The position numbers were made by a program, and so were the translations under genes. DNA of 37,553 nucleotides from an uncultured Bacteroidales bacterium. GTDB lineage: Bacteria; Bacteroidota; Bacteroidia; Bacteroidales; Bacteroidaceae. The stretch covers positions 1 through 37,553 of the forward strand of contig CADCDP010000034.1 of NCBI GenBank assembly GCA_902800305.1, given 5' to 3'. Below, piece by piece: positions 1-6,955 of the stretch (its first letter is position 1; each line of letters starts with the position of its first letter). The notes under the pieces are model-generated. The model worked only from the letters and a program-made list of their open reading frames with translations, was not told the DNA's origin and did no database searches.

Positions 1-174
1 TCATACGCCCGTCACCAGTTTTCTTTCATGCGGCTTACCTATTATCTCATACCCTTCCTCATTCCCTCGGGCCGCGTCAGCTTCTTAAAATTCTCCGCCG
101 CTTGCGGAATTCTTTTTCCCAGCCGCATGGCCTTCTTCTAATTCTTAAAATTCTCTGACTATAAAAGCTTTCGC

Positions 175-241
175 TGACTCTTCGTCGTTGAGTCTCGAGG
201 GGCAACGACGTAGAGTCACGAGACTCAACGACGAAGAGTCA
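175..241. repeat. Perfect 23-bp inverted repeat
   Basis: Positions 175-197 are the exact reverse complement of 219-241, separated by a 21-nt loop. The arm contains GACTCTTCGTCGTTG. A shorter form of the arm, GACTCTTCGTCGT, recurs near 33728, and the loop word CGTAGAGTCA recurs near 24511, so this may be one member of a dispersed family. No U-tract follows, so it is not a typical terminator. Confidence 0.8.
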
Positions 242-443
242 TCAAGGGCAACGACGAAGCCTATAGTGGAACTGCTGGCAAAATAGCCTTTTCGCCCCCC
301 GATGTCCACCTTTCATCCTCCCGCCTTGCCATCTCACCCCAGAAAATCCTACCTGCCAGACCCCTTTTTTCAGTTTTTTTATCTTTTTTCGAAAAAAATG
401 AAAAAAAAATATCGATTTATTCTTTTCATTGAAAAAAAGGTGC

Positions 444-451
444 TATCTTTG
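444..451 (+). promoter_or_regulatory. Promoter -7 box for the small-peptide/lipoprotein unit
   Basis: TATCTTTG matches the Bacteroidetes -7 consensus TAnnTTTG. The -33 element is weak, in a T-rich stretch around 418-427. The implied leader to the first ATG at 564 is about 105 nt. Confidence 0.6.
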
Positions 452-461
452 CATCGTAATT

Positions 462-495
462 GGGATGGTAAATGCGTGTTGTACGCCTTACCCCC
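462..495 (+). promoter_or_regulatory. Leader hairpin
   Basis: A stem forms from GGTAA (467-471) with TTACC (488-492) and GCGT (474-477) with ACGC (483-486), with flanking GGG/CCC pairing. It lies just after the presumed transcription start. It is followed by A residues rather than T, so mRNA stabilisation or attenuation are only possibilities. Confidence 0.45.
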
Positions 496-563
496 AAAAA
501 ACGAGAGAAAATACATATTATAATTATTAAATAACTTAAAGTTTAACTAAATTTAAGAGAGAA

Positions 564-725
564 ATGAAAAAGAAAGTGTTTCAACAGCCAACAACTAAGA
601 TTGTTGAGTTGGGCGTTTGCTCAATGATTGCAGCAAGTACGACCCTAGTTAATGACGATGCTATCGAAGGCCTCCACACTAACTATGGACAGAATGCGTG
701 GAACAACTCCGTTGCATGGCAGTAA
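564..725 (+). CDS. 53-residue Bacteroidales small protein
   Basis: The frame runs from ATG 564 to TAA 725 and begins MKKKVFQQPTTKIVELG. It has the layout common to many tiny Bacteroidales proteins: a basic start, a PTTKIVEL-like segment, then a small-residue stretch (CSMIAAS) and an acidic, Asn/Trp-rich tail. It has no clear cleavable signal peptide or catalytic motif. It sits 48 nt before the start of the fimbrillin-like lipoprotein and after the only promoter in the area, so the two genes are probably cotranscribed. Function is unknown; a role accompanying surface-protein expression is inference from position only. Confidence 0.7.
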   Translation: MKKKVFQQPTTKIVELGVCSMIAASTTLVNDDAIEGLHTNYGQNAWNNSVAWQ

Positions 726-773
726 TCTTAATCAATGAGAAGTAACAAAAAAACTAAAAAAACACAAGAAACA

Positions 774-1676
774 ATGAAAATGACTAAATTTTACGCTCCT
801 CTCGCAGCGTTACTGTTGGCTGGAGCTGCATTCACTTCTTGTTCAAGTGATGATGCTAAAAGTGAAGTAGTACCAGCAAACAAGAACTGGTCACTCTCTA
901 TCGAAGGAGTTGCTCCAGGCCTTGACACTCGTGCCTTGACTTACGTAGGTATTAACTCAAGCGTTCTTTCTAAGTGGGCTTTGGGCGAGACCATGGAAGT
1001 TTACAATGTTACACAGGATGCTACATTCAGAGGCTTGTTGACTCCAAAGAACGGTGGTGCCATTCAGGACTTCCTCGTGACTACTCCAGCAGGCTTGACG
1101 GGTAGCTTTGCTATGAACGACATCTTGAAGATTTATTATCCTACTAAGGCCGTTACATATCTGGGTCAGGATGGTCAGTTCGAGACAATTTCTCAGAAGT
1201 ACGACTACAGCTCTGTTTCTGTCACGATTACAGATATCGATGAAGAAAACAAGGCACTGAAGGCTACTTCTGCTCAGGGCGAGTTCGCTGCGCAGTTCAT
1301 CAACCAGCAGGCTCTTGTTAGATTCATCTTCACAGATCAGCAGGGTGCACCTGTGACAGCAAGTTATGTGAATATTTCTGGTATCGACAACAATAATCAG
1401 CTGGCTCTTGTGCAGTATGAGGATCCTACAACTACTGAAGCTGTTTTTGGTGATATTGATATTCAGATTCCAGCAGGCCAAGAGTCTGACATTGTTTGGG
1501 CTGCACTTCGTTGCAATGAGAATGTAACCCTGACTGTGGAAGTAACTGATGCTGCTGGTGCACAGTACAGAGCTACTACAGCATCTGCTGTTCGTTTCCA
1601 GAATGGTATGTTCTATGAGATTCCTGTTACTTTGACGCAAGTTGAAGCAGGTCAAGGTACTCAAGGTTCCAACTAA
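774..1676 (+). CDS. Fimbrillin-like surface lipoprotein
   Basis: From ATG 774 the protein is 300 residues. It opens with a lipoprotein signal peptide: MKMTK, a hydrophobic Ala/Leu core, then the lipobox-like AFTSC with Cys at residue 23, followed by an acidic SSDDAKSE linker. The rest is rich in beta-strand-forming sequence with the NWSLSIEG...DTRA opening often seen in FimB/Mfa-like fimbrillin and related proteins of Bacteroidales. An in-frame ATG at 735 would add 13 Lys/Thr-rich residues ahead of the signal peptide and is unlikely; ATG 780 is a possible alternative. A strong terminator follows. It is probably an outer-surface lipoprotein, perhaps a fimbrial subunit or adhesin; the exact family is not certain. 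Confidence 0.7.
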   Translation: MKMTKFYAPLAALLLAGAAFTSCSSDDAKSEVVPANKNWSLSIEGVAPGLDTRALTYVGINSSVLSKWALGETMEVYNVTQDATFRGLLTPKNGGAIQDFLVTTPAGLTGSFAMNDILKIYYPTKAVTYLGQDGQFETISQKYDYSSVSVTITDIDEENKALKATSAQGEFAAQFINQQALVRFIFTDQQGAPVTASYVNISGIDNNNQLALVQYEDPTTTEAVFGDIDIQIPAGQESDIVWAALRCNENVTLTVEVTDAAGAQYRATTASAVRFQNGMFYEIPVTLTQVEAGQGTQGSN

Positions 1677-1720
1677 GCTAGAAACTAATACTCATTCAAT
1701 ACGATTTTAAATAGACTAAA

Positions 1721-1753
1721 AGGGGTTGCGTCAGCCGACGCAACCCCTCTTTT
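1721..1753 (+). terminator. Rho-independent terminator
   Basis: A perfect 12-bp stem (1721-1732 with 1737-1748, AGGGGTTGCGTC arm) has a 4-nt loop AGCC and is followed by CTTTT. It ends the small-peptide/lipoprotein unit. Confidence 0.9.
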
Positions 1754-1962
1754 ATCGTCCATACACGCCCGAATTTCAGGTCTCCCCCTCTCCCTCCATT
1801 TCCCTCCATCTCCCCCTCCAATTATTTCCCCTCCATTTCCCCCTCTCCCTCGCCCCTTCACCCCTTTCCCTATTCCCACAACCATTCCCCCTCATCAAGG
1901 CGTAGAACGCCCGTTTCTGGGGCATATAGAGGCACATACCCCCCCCACTCCCAGAACCCTCC

Positions 1963-2158
1963 CCAAGGCTTTCGCGAAAGCCCCTCCTTAACTCCTAAAC
2001 TCCTTAGACTTAAAAATCCTCGTCCATAGCATCCTCTCCGTGGAGATTTATTTGTCTAAGGAGTCAAGGAGTCAAGGAGTTTTTTAGCGGCTTGTACGCC
2101 GAGTCCTCCTTCTTCTTGGCATTTCCAAGGCTTTCTCGAAAGCCCCTCCTTAACTCCT
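1963..2158. repeat. Duplicated 34-bp intergenic word
   Basis: The copy at 1963-1996 and the copy at 2125-2158 differ at one base. Both begin CCAAGGCTTTC and end CTTAACTCCT, with a CTTTCGCGAAAG palindrome inside the first. Copies are 128 nt apart in the same direction. They look like a dispersed intergenic repeat rather than a mobile gene. Confidence 0.75.
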
Positions 2159-2297
2159 ATCTTCAACGTCAATCTCCATCAATCCAAGCGTCAATCTTTT
2201 TCTAACGAATACCGCGAATAATCCCAAATTATATTCTTATTTGTTCCCATAATTAAAGTTTTTTATTGCGACAGACTGATAACTCAAGATTTTTATG

Positions 2298-2305
2298 TAG
2301 ATTTG
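2298..2305 (+). promoter_or_regulatory. -7 box for the antitoxin-like gene
   Basis: TAGATTTG fits TAnnTTTG and lies 29 nt before ATG 2335. No convincing -33 box is visible. It lies inside the longer open frame from 2266, which argues for the 2335 start. Confidence 0.45.
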
Positions 2306-2334
2306 CACCCACAATCATCAAAGAAGAGAGGTTT

Positions 2335-2628
2335 ATGGAAACAACAGCGAGAAGAAGGCGCACCAAACGTCCCATCACGCACTATTGGAGTCTGGTGAAG
2401 GACATGGATGACAGCCAGAAATTGCAGCTAATAACAATGTTGGCTGAAAGCGTGAAACCCGTCGTGACTGAGCCGAAAAAAGCGAAGAAACTCGATATCG
2501 ATGACTTCTTCGGAGTATGGAGCGACGAAGAGTATATGGATGCCGACGAACTGGTAAAACACCTCAAAGAGGCACGCCATTTCAAGGATCGTTCCCTTTT
2601 TGGGGATAAATATTGGAATGAGCCATGA
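2335..2628 (+). CDS. Antitoxin-like small protein paired with a VapC remnant
   Basis: From ATG 2335 this is a 97-residue charged protein. It has a basic N-terminus (TARRRRTKRP), a DSQKLQLITMLAES helix and an acidic DIDDFFGVWSDEEY segment near the C-terminus. I do not recognise a named DNA-binding fold. Its last bases overlap the next start codon (ATGA at 2625-2628), which is the usual antitoxin-then-toxin layout, and the next frame is clearly derived from a PIN-domain toxin. The role is therefore inferred from context: the antitoxin half of a VapBC-type module whose acidic C-terminal part would bind the toxin. The upstream ATG at 2266 would place the -7 box inside the gene. Confidence 0.6.
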   Translation: METTARRRRTKRPITHYWSLVKDMDDSQKLQLITMLAESVKPVVTEPKKAKKLDIDDFFGVWSDEEYMDADELVKHLKEARHFKDRSLFGDKYWNEP

Positions 2629-2804
2629 AACAGCAACGATACCTACTTGATACTTGTATCTGTGCCTATATACTGCGCGGAAAGTACAATCTTATCGGTT
2701 GCACTGCCGTCGCTGAGGACATGGTGATGGTGACGCAGAATGTGAAGGATTTCAAGAACATTAAGGGTATCCGCATCGAGAACTGGATTCCAGAAAAGCT
2801 GTAA
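2625..2804 (+). pseudogene. VapC-type PIN toxin with internal in-frame deletion
   Basis: The frame from ATG 2625 to TAA 2804 encodes 59 residues. It begins MKQQRYLLDTCICAYILRG, the first strand of a PIN-domain RNase with its first acidic residue (Asp9). It then jumps at about residue 23 to IGCTAVAEDMVMVTQNVKDF and ends KNIKGIRIENWI, which is the C-terminal end of the same family. PIN toxins are usually about 130 residues, so roughly 75 central residues are missing, including the central Glu and the Asp that precedes the LIG motif. The frame is kept across the junction. It overlaps the antitoxin-like gene by four bases. I infer a dead toxin; a stable fragment is not excluded. Confidence 0.8.
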
Positions 2805-2840
2805 CTGACCCATTCTCCGAACACGAACCATTCTACACCT

Positions 2841-3863
2841 ATGGCAAAGACCAATATTACACATCGAGAAATTGTGGAGCAGGTGAGGCGACAGGAGTAC
2901 GCACCCATCTATCTGCTGATGGGGGAAGAGTCCTACTACATCGACCGCATTTCGGAGTACATCGCCGACCACGTGCTGACCAAGGATGAACAAGACTTCA
3001 ACCAAACTGTTATCTACTGCACACGCGAAACCGCCGTGGGAGACATCGTCAATTGTGCACGCCGATACCCGATGATGGCGAAATACCAAGTGGTAATTGT
3101 TAAAGAGGCACAGAATTTGTTAAAAATGGACGAGCTGGCTCTTTATGCACAAAATCCCTTAAAGACCACTATTTTGGTGATTTGCTACAAGAACGGCACG
3201 TATGACCGACGGAAAAAGTTGGTGCCAGCCATCGAAAAAGTGGGAATCGTGTTCGAAAGTCCCAAGCTGAAAGACGGTATGTTGCCACAGTTCATCGTGG
3301 ATTACCTGCGCCGAAAGCAAGTGACCATAGAAGACGGAGCTTGCCAGATGATGAAGGAATGTGTGGGAGCCGACCTGAACCGTATGGCAGGGGAGCTGGA
3401 CAAACTGGTGTTGGCACTTCCAGCAGGGCAGCAACGCATCACGCCTGACCTCGTGGAACAGCATATCGGAATCTCTAAAGACTTCAATATGTGGGAATTA
3501 AAGACGGCTATCATCAACAAGGACGTGGTGAAAGCCAACAACATCATGTATCACTTGGAGCAGAACGCCAAAGCCAATCCTCCCGTGATGATCGTATCGA
3601 TGCTTTTCAACTTCTTTGCCTCGGTGATGCAGGCTTTCTATGCGCCAGACCGCACGGAGGCTGGGTTGATGAAGCATCTGGAACTTCGCCAGAGGTGGCA
3701 GCTGAACGAGTTCACGACTGCCATGCGTCGCTACACGGCCATGAAGACCATGCAAATCATCGGAAAACTGCGAGAGGCGGATGCACGTCTGAAGGGCATC
3801 AATCGGGGCAACTTGACGGACTCCGACATCATGCACGAACTCCTTTTCTACATCCTCCACTAA
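2841..3863 (+). CDS. holA: DNA polymerase III subunit delta
   Basis: This 340-residue protein matches the clamp-loader delta subunit, which opens the sliding clamp and helps place it on DNA. Family features visible are the N-terminal PIYLLMGEESYYIDRISEYI segment, the FESPKLKD...L region and the FNMWELKTAI...MYHLEQN motif of the third domain. Length is normal for the family. The start is the first ATG after the VapC remnant, 36 nt downstream of its stop. No clear promoter box is seen directly upstream. It is essential housekeeping and is followed by an inverted repeat and a gene-free AT-rich region, so it is probably the last gene of its unit. Confidence 0.93.
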   Translation: MAKTNITHREIVEQVRRQEYAPIYLLMGEESYYIDRISEYIADHVLTKDEQDFNQTVIYCTRETAVGDIVNCARRYPMMAKYQVVIVKEAQNLLKMDELALYAQNPLKTTILVICYKNGTYDRRKKLVPAIEKVGIVFESPKLKDGMLPQFIVDYLRRKQVTIEDGACQMMKECVGADLNRMAGELDKLVLALPAGQQRITPDLVEQHIGISKDFNMWELKTAIINKDVVKANNIMYHLEQNAKANPPVMIVSMLFNFFASVMQAFYAPDRTEAGLMKHLELRQRWQLNEFTTAMRRYTAMKTMQIIGKLREADARLKGINRGNLTDSDIMHELLFYILH

Positions 3864-3890
3864 CCGAGGGTTCGTTTGAAGCGACTACCA

Positions 3891-3956
3891 CCCAATGCTT
3901 TTTCTCGCTGCATAGTTCGTGAAGATTCGTGTAATTCGTGTTTAAAAAGCATTGGG
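3891..3956 (+). repeat. 13-bp perfect inverted repeat after holA
   Basis: CCCAATGCTTTTT (3891-3903) is the exact reverse complement of 3944-3956. The 40-nt loop holds the direct echoes GATTCGTG and TAATTCGTG. It begins 28 nt after the holA stop and could act as an mRNA 3'-end structure, although no T-tract follows. Confidence 0.6.
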
Positions 3957-4010
3957 CGTTAAATTGAGTATATTCGTTTTTGTTCGGAAAAAACGAACAG
4001 AAAAAGTAAA

Positions 4011-4035
4011 GAGCCTCGAAGGGAGGCTTTTTTTG
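4011..4035 (+). terminator. Terminator-like hairpin downstream of holA
   Basis: AGCCTC (4012-4017) pairs with GAGGCT (4023-4028), followed by a T-run to 4035. The stem is short but the U-tract is strong. It is the likely end of the holA transcript. Confidence 0.65.
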
Positions 4036-4796
4036 TCCCTGGAAACCCCTCCTTTTTTGTCCCTTGGGACACTTTTCCCTGCTATTTTTTAGCGTAAAAA
4101 TCCCGTACAAAATCTCTTTCGTCCAAAAAACCGAACAAAAAAAAGAGGGATTTCCAGCGGGGAATCAGGGCTTTAACACCCGAAATGGCTCGAAAAAAGC
4201 GACCTTTTTTGCCCCCAATTCTCTCCTCCAAGCCTCTGTCCGAATCTCGCAATTTCTCTCTATTTCCCCTCCTTTCTCAAGACTGAAAATTTTACGTTAA
4301 TACTTTTTAGCTTTTCCAACCTTGTATTTTACAAAACAAAACGCAACAACCTGTAAAGTAAAATCGCTTAAAACTCCAAATGTAAAAGCCTTTTTCCTTT
4401 TACAAAATAAAACTCACTTTACTTTTAACTTTTGCAAAAGCAATGTTTACAATTAGAAAATACAAAATATTCACTACAAAAACATGCTGTATAACCTTCT
4501 CATATATCCTATTTTACCTCTTTTTATTGTAGTAAGAGGGTTGTAAAAGCTAATGGCTTCCGCTGTTTTGTTCCTTCATGGGCTAATATGCCCTAAGAAT
4601 CCAGTTTTTACCCTATTATACTTGTTTTTGAATCAACGATTTAAGTGCAATTTAGTAAGTGATAGTTAATGCCATTTTACAAAGCTAATTTTACAAAAGA
4701 AACGGAGTTACAAACGTAAACGGCCATTCTCTTTACAAACCGAAACTTTATAAAGATAAATGTAAAATTTAATTTTCCAAAAAGTTCCCAAAATGT
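4036..4796. promoter_or_regulatory. AT-rich gene-free region with an array of TTTTACA/TGTAAAA words
   Basis: No gene is supported here. From about 4327 to the XRE gene the word TTTTACA or its complement TGTAAAA recurs: 4327-4333, 4381-4387, 4398-4404, 4542-4548, 4675-4681, 4689-4695, 4761-4767 and, just beyond this region in the promoter, 4826-4832. Near-matches include 4352-4358. Three copies extend to the palindrome-like TTTTACAAAA. The array ends at the XRE promoter, so operators for that repressor are an inference; AT-rich chance repetition is the alternative. Confidence 0.45.
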
Positions 4797-4827
4797 TTTG
4801 ACAATTGAAAAATAGTCCTTACCTTTG
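4797..4827 (+). promoter_or_regulatory. Promoter of the XRE regulator gene
   Basis: TTTG (4797-4800), exactly 19 nt, then TACCTTTG (4820-4827) is a textbook Bacteroidetes promoter. The ATG follows at 4845, leaving a leader of about 10 nt. A TGTAAAA word (4826-4832) overlaps the end of the -7 box. Confidence 0.85.
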
Positions 4828-4844
4828 TAAAAAGTTTCAAAACT

Positions 4845-5411
4845 ATGACGGACAAGGAAAAAATTGAGCTTATCATCCAAGACAAGCACCTCAACAGTAC
4901 CCAATTTTGTAATGAAGTGGGTATCGTTCCCGGTACCCTCTCTCATATTCGTAGTGGTCGTACCGAACCTTCTCTTAATATTTTGCGGAGTATTGCTCAG
5001 GCATTCCCCGACATCAATCCTGCATGGCTCTTCTATGGTGCGGAACCGATGTACTTGGAATCGGACTCTCCCACCCCTCATGGGGACGATGTAGAGTTGA
5101 CACATATAAATAATATAGATGCGACGGAGACGGCTGGCGACATACAGATGTCGTTCGCTTTTCCAGATAGCATGTCTCAGCAACCTGCTAAACCAACAGC
5201 TACTGCCAACAAGCCTATTCCTGTTTTTCAACCAGCGGCTGCCGATGCTCCTCGTCGCTCGATGTTGCCTCCAGGAGGTATGCCCACTCCTCTGAATGTG
5301 CAGGAGATTGTGAGCGAGACCCTGAAGCAGCAGCAAAAACCACAGCGCAGAATTGTGGAGGTGCGCATCTTCTTTGATGATGGCACGTTCGAAACTTTCA
5401 GCGCTCAGTAG
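4845..5411 (+). CDS. XRE-family helix-turn-helix regulator
   Basis: This is a 188-residue protein. Residues about 1-65 form a lambda-repressor-like HTH: KIELIIQDKHLNSTQFCNEV, then GIVPGTLSHIRSGRTEPSL as the second and recognition helices, then the INPAWLFYG end typical of this group in Bacteroidetes. Residues about 75-155 are a Pro/Ala/Gln-rich linker with little predicted order. The end, RRIVEVRIFFDDGTFETF, looks like a short beta-hairpin that may mediate dimer contacts. The start fits the promoter at 4797-4827 and gives a near-leaderless mRNA. The upstream word array suggests autoregulation, which is inference. Targets are unknown. Confidence 0.8.
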   Translation: MTDKEKIELIIQDKHLNSTQFCNEVGIVPGTLSHIRSGRTEPSLNILRSIAQAFPDINPAWLFYGAEPMYLESDSPTPHGDDVELTHINNIDATETAGDIQMSFAFPDSMSQQPAKPTATANKPIPVFQPAAADAPRRSMLPPGGMPTPLNVQEIVSETLKQQQKPQRRIVEVRIFFDDGTFETFSAQ

Positions 5412-5558
5412 CGTGAGCGGATTAACAGTATTTTAAGGTTGTTAAGGAATGTGCTCATTTTAACACAAGGTCGTATTAAAATGGATAAATTGACATGTTG
5501 GTTTTGTCCCCAAAAACTTCCCAAATAGCTTTGAAGGGCATTTCTCAATATCGACCCA

Positions 5559-5587
5559 CAAAAAAAGGAGCTGAACCTCAGCTCCTT
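5559..5587 (-). terminator. Terminator of the tRNA-Arg gene
   Basis: Read on the minus strand, a 10-bp stem (5578-5587 with 5565-5574, AAGGAGCTGA arm) with a 3-nt loop is followed by a T-run (A-run 5559-5566 on the plus strand). It starts 8 nt after the tRNA 3' end. Confidence 0.88.
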
Positions 5588-5595
5588 TTCTCTTG

Positions 5596-5669
5596 TGACT
5601 CGGATGGGACTCAAACCCATGACCTGCAGAACCGGAATCTGACGCTCTATTCAACTGAGCTACCGAGCC
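5596..5669 (-). tRNA. tRNA-Arg (anticodon CCG)
   Basis: The minus strand folds as a 74-nt cloverleaf. The acceptor GGCTCGG pairs with CCGAGTC (one G-T), the D stem is GCTC/GAGC, the anticodon loop is TTCCGGT giving CCG, and the T arm is ATGGG-TTTGAGT-CCCAT with discriminator A. The outermost anticodon-stem pair (T27/C43) is mismatched. CCA is not encoded. It reads the CGG arginine codon. It sits alone with its own terminator and a -7 box (TAACTTTG, 5697-5690) about 20 nt upstream. Confidence 0.93.
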
Positions 5670-5689
5670 ATGATGTTGCAATTCGGACA

Positions 5690-5697
5690 CAAAGTTA
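5690..5697 (-). promoter_or_regulatory. -7 box for tRNA-Arg
   Basis: On the minus strand TAACTTTG (5697 to 5690) fits TAnnTTTG and lies just upstream of the tRNA 5' end at 5669. I could not place a clear -33 box at the usual distance. Confidence 0.55.
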
Positions 5698-5760
5698 GGT
5701 ATTTTTATTGATATTTTGCCTTTTGACACAAAAAAAGATTAAAAATTTGAGTATTTGTGC

Positions 5761-5768
5761 TAATTTTG
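5761..5768 (+). promoter_or_regulatory. -7 box for the OmpA-like gene
   Basis: TAATTTTG matches TAnnTTTG, 25 nt before ATG 5794. The -33 position is A-rich with no clear TTTG at 19-21 nt. Confidence 0.55.
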
Positions 5769-5793
5769 CAAAAAGAATAGATAATTTAGAACA

Positions 5794-6936
5794 ATGACAT
5801 TGCAACATCTACGTATCATTATTACGACATTGCTGCTCGTGGCCTTTTGTCCATGGGGAAATGCGCAGTCATACGTGCAGAAGCATAAGCATGGTGACTG
5901 GTATTACGGTATGGCTGTTGGTTTCAGCCAGTCGCTGGCCGAAAATGCCGTCAGTACCGATTTTATTACCCACCAGATTCCTTCTGTCAACCTGATGGTA
6001 GGGCACAATTTCACGCCGGTGTTTGGTCTTCGTCTCACGGGAGGACTGAATATGCAGTCGTCGAGATGCAGTAAGGCTGCCGAGAAAGCCATGCCCGAGG
6101 TGTATGGAAATGGACGTTATCGCTTCAGGTGCGCTACGCTCACGTTGTCGGGGCTTGTGAATATCACGAATATGTTCTTAGGCTATCAAGATGAGCGCCC
6201 TCTCACATGGAGTTTCCTATTTGGTGCGGGCTATCTGAAGACGTTCAACTTTGACGATAAGATTGCGGCATGGAATCAATACCCTTATTACATCATCAAT
6301 GCTGATGGTGGACAGTATGCCGTGGGTCATGTGGGGGTGCAATGTGCAGCGCGACTTAGCGAGGCATGGAATTTGGACGTAGAACTGCGTACCAATGTCA
6401 CGGACAACGATTATAATGGCGTCTCGAATGGTAACCACCTGGATTTCTATTTGGACTTGATGGCTAATTTTGTGTACCATTTCAAGAATGGAAAGCAGGG
6501 GTTGCGTCGTTTCCGCGCTCCCAAGCGTTTACCGTTTGTTGACCCTATTTTGCGCGACCATAGTCGGGACTATGTAGAAACGGTTCGTTATGGCGAGTTT
6601 ATGCACACGCAGGTGCCTTTTTATGCAGGTTTTTATTATCTCAACGATGTGTCCATCCAGCGTCTTGCCATTGTCGCCAACTTCCTCAAAAAGAATCCGG
6701 ATGTGAACGTGAAGATTGTGGGGCATCCTGACATTCTGGGGGAAGAGGATATGGAATTTCATCGCCATCTGGCTCAGAAGCGGGCAGAAGCGGTCAGAGA
6801 GGCGTTAATGACTCGGTTCAAGGTGGATGCCAATCGCCTCCAAATCACGACGGACGACGCAACAATTCAGCCATTCAAGACGGTTCGTGAATGGGTGCCA
6901 GCTGTTAATTTTTTGATGGAAAAGTCCGCTCAGTAG
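5794..6936 (+). CDS. Outer-membrane barrel protein with OmpA-like C-terminal domain
   Basis: This 380-residue protein has a signal peptide (about residues 1-25, ending WGNAQS). Residues about 35-235 are aromatic-rich, alternating strands such as WYYGMAVGFSQS and FGLRLTGGLNMQS, consistent with an 8-stranded outer-membrane barrel. A C-terminal part (about 270-375) resembles the peptidoglycan-binding OmpA fold: a Tyr/Asn-rich strand, LAIVANFLKKNPDVNVKIVGH, then LAQKRAEAVREALMTRF and VDANRLQ. The usual T-D-N-G-x-x-x-Y-N motif is divergent here (VGHPDILGEEDMEFHRHLAQKRA), so peptidoglycan binding is likely but not certain. It converges on the GH127 gene with a 19-nt gap. Confidence 0.82.
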   Translation: MTLQHLRIIITTLLLVAFCPWGNAQSYVQKHKHGDWYYGMAVGFSQSLAENAVSTDFITHQIPSVNLMVGHNFTPVFGLRLTGGLNMQSSRCSKAAEKAMPEVYGNGRYRFRCATLTLSGLVNITNMFLGYQDERPLTWSFLFGAGYLKTFNFDDKIAAWNQYPYYIINADGGQYAVGHVGVQCAARLSEAWNLDVELRTNVTDNDYNGVSNGNHLDFYLDLMANFVYHFKNGKQGLRRFRAPKRLPFVDPILRDHSRDYVETVRYGEFMHTQVPFYAGFYYLNDVSIQRLAIVANFLKKNPDVNVKIVGHPDILGEEDMEFHRHLAQKRAEAVREALMTRFKVDANRLQITTDDATIQPFKTVREWVPAVNFLMEKSAQ

Positions 6937-6955
6937 CGGTTCTCTTTCGGTTCAC

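Larger units (their letters stand above)
1..563. other. Intergenic stretch and leader before the fimbrillin-like locus
   Basis: I see no convincing gene in this stretch. It holds a pair of 14-bp direct repeats (82-95 and 142-155, TTCTTAAAATTCTC), a long perfect inverted repeat (175-241), a promoter -7 box (444-451) and a hairpin in the presumed 5' leader (462-495). An open frame at 302-523 runs through the promoter and has low-complexity composition, so I do not call it. Confidence 0.6.
1754..2334. other. Gene-poor stretch with pyrimidine tract and repeats
   Basis: No gene is supported here. From about 1780 to 1890 the plus strand is almost pure C/T. Further on there is a duplicated 34-bp word (1963-1996 and 2125-2158), a tandem AAGGAGTC run (2058-2079) and an 11-bp inverted pair (about 2000-2010 with 2053-2063). 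The last 40 nt hold the promoter of the next gene. Confidence 0.6.

Noticed and set aside
302..523. 73-codon plus-strand open frame near the start
   Set aside because: It runs through the -7 box of the next unit and through A/T homopolymers; composition is not protein-like.
957..1664. 235-codon minus-strand frame opposite the lipoprotein gene
   Set aside because: It is the antisense shadow of a gene with clear signal peptide and terminator on the plus strand.
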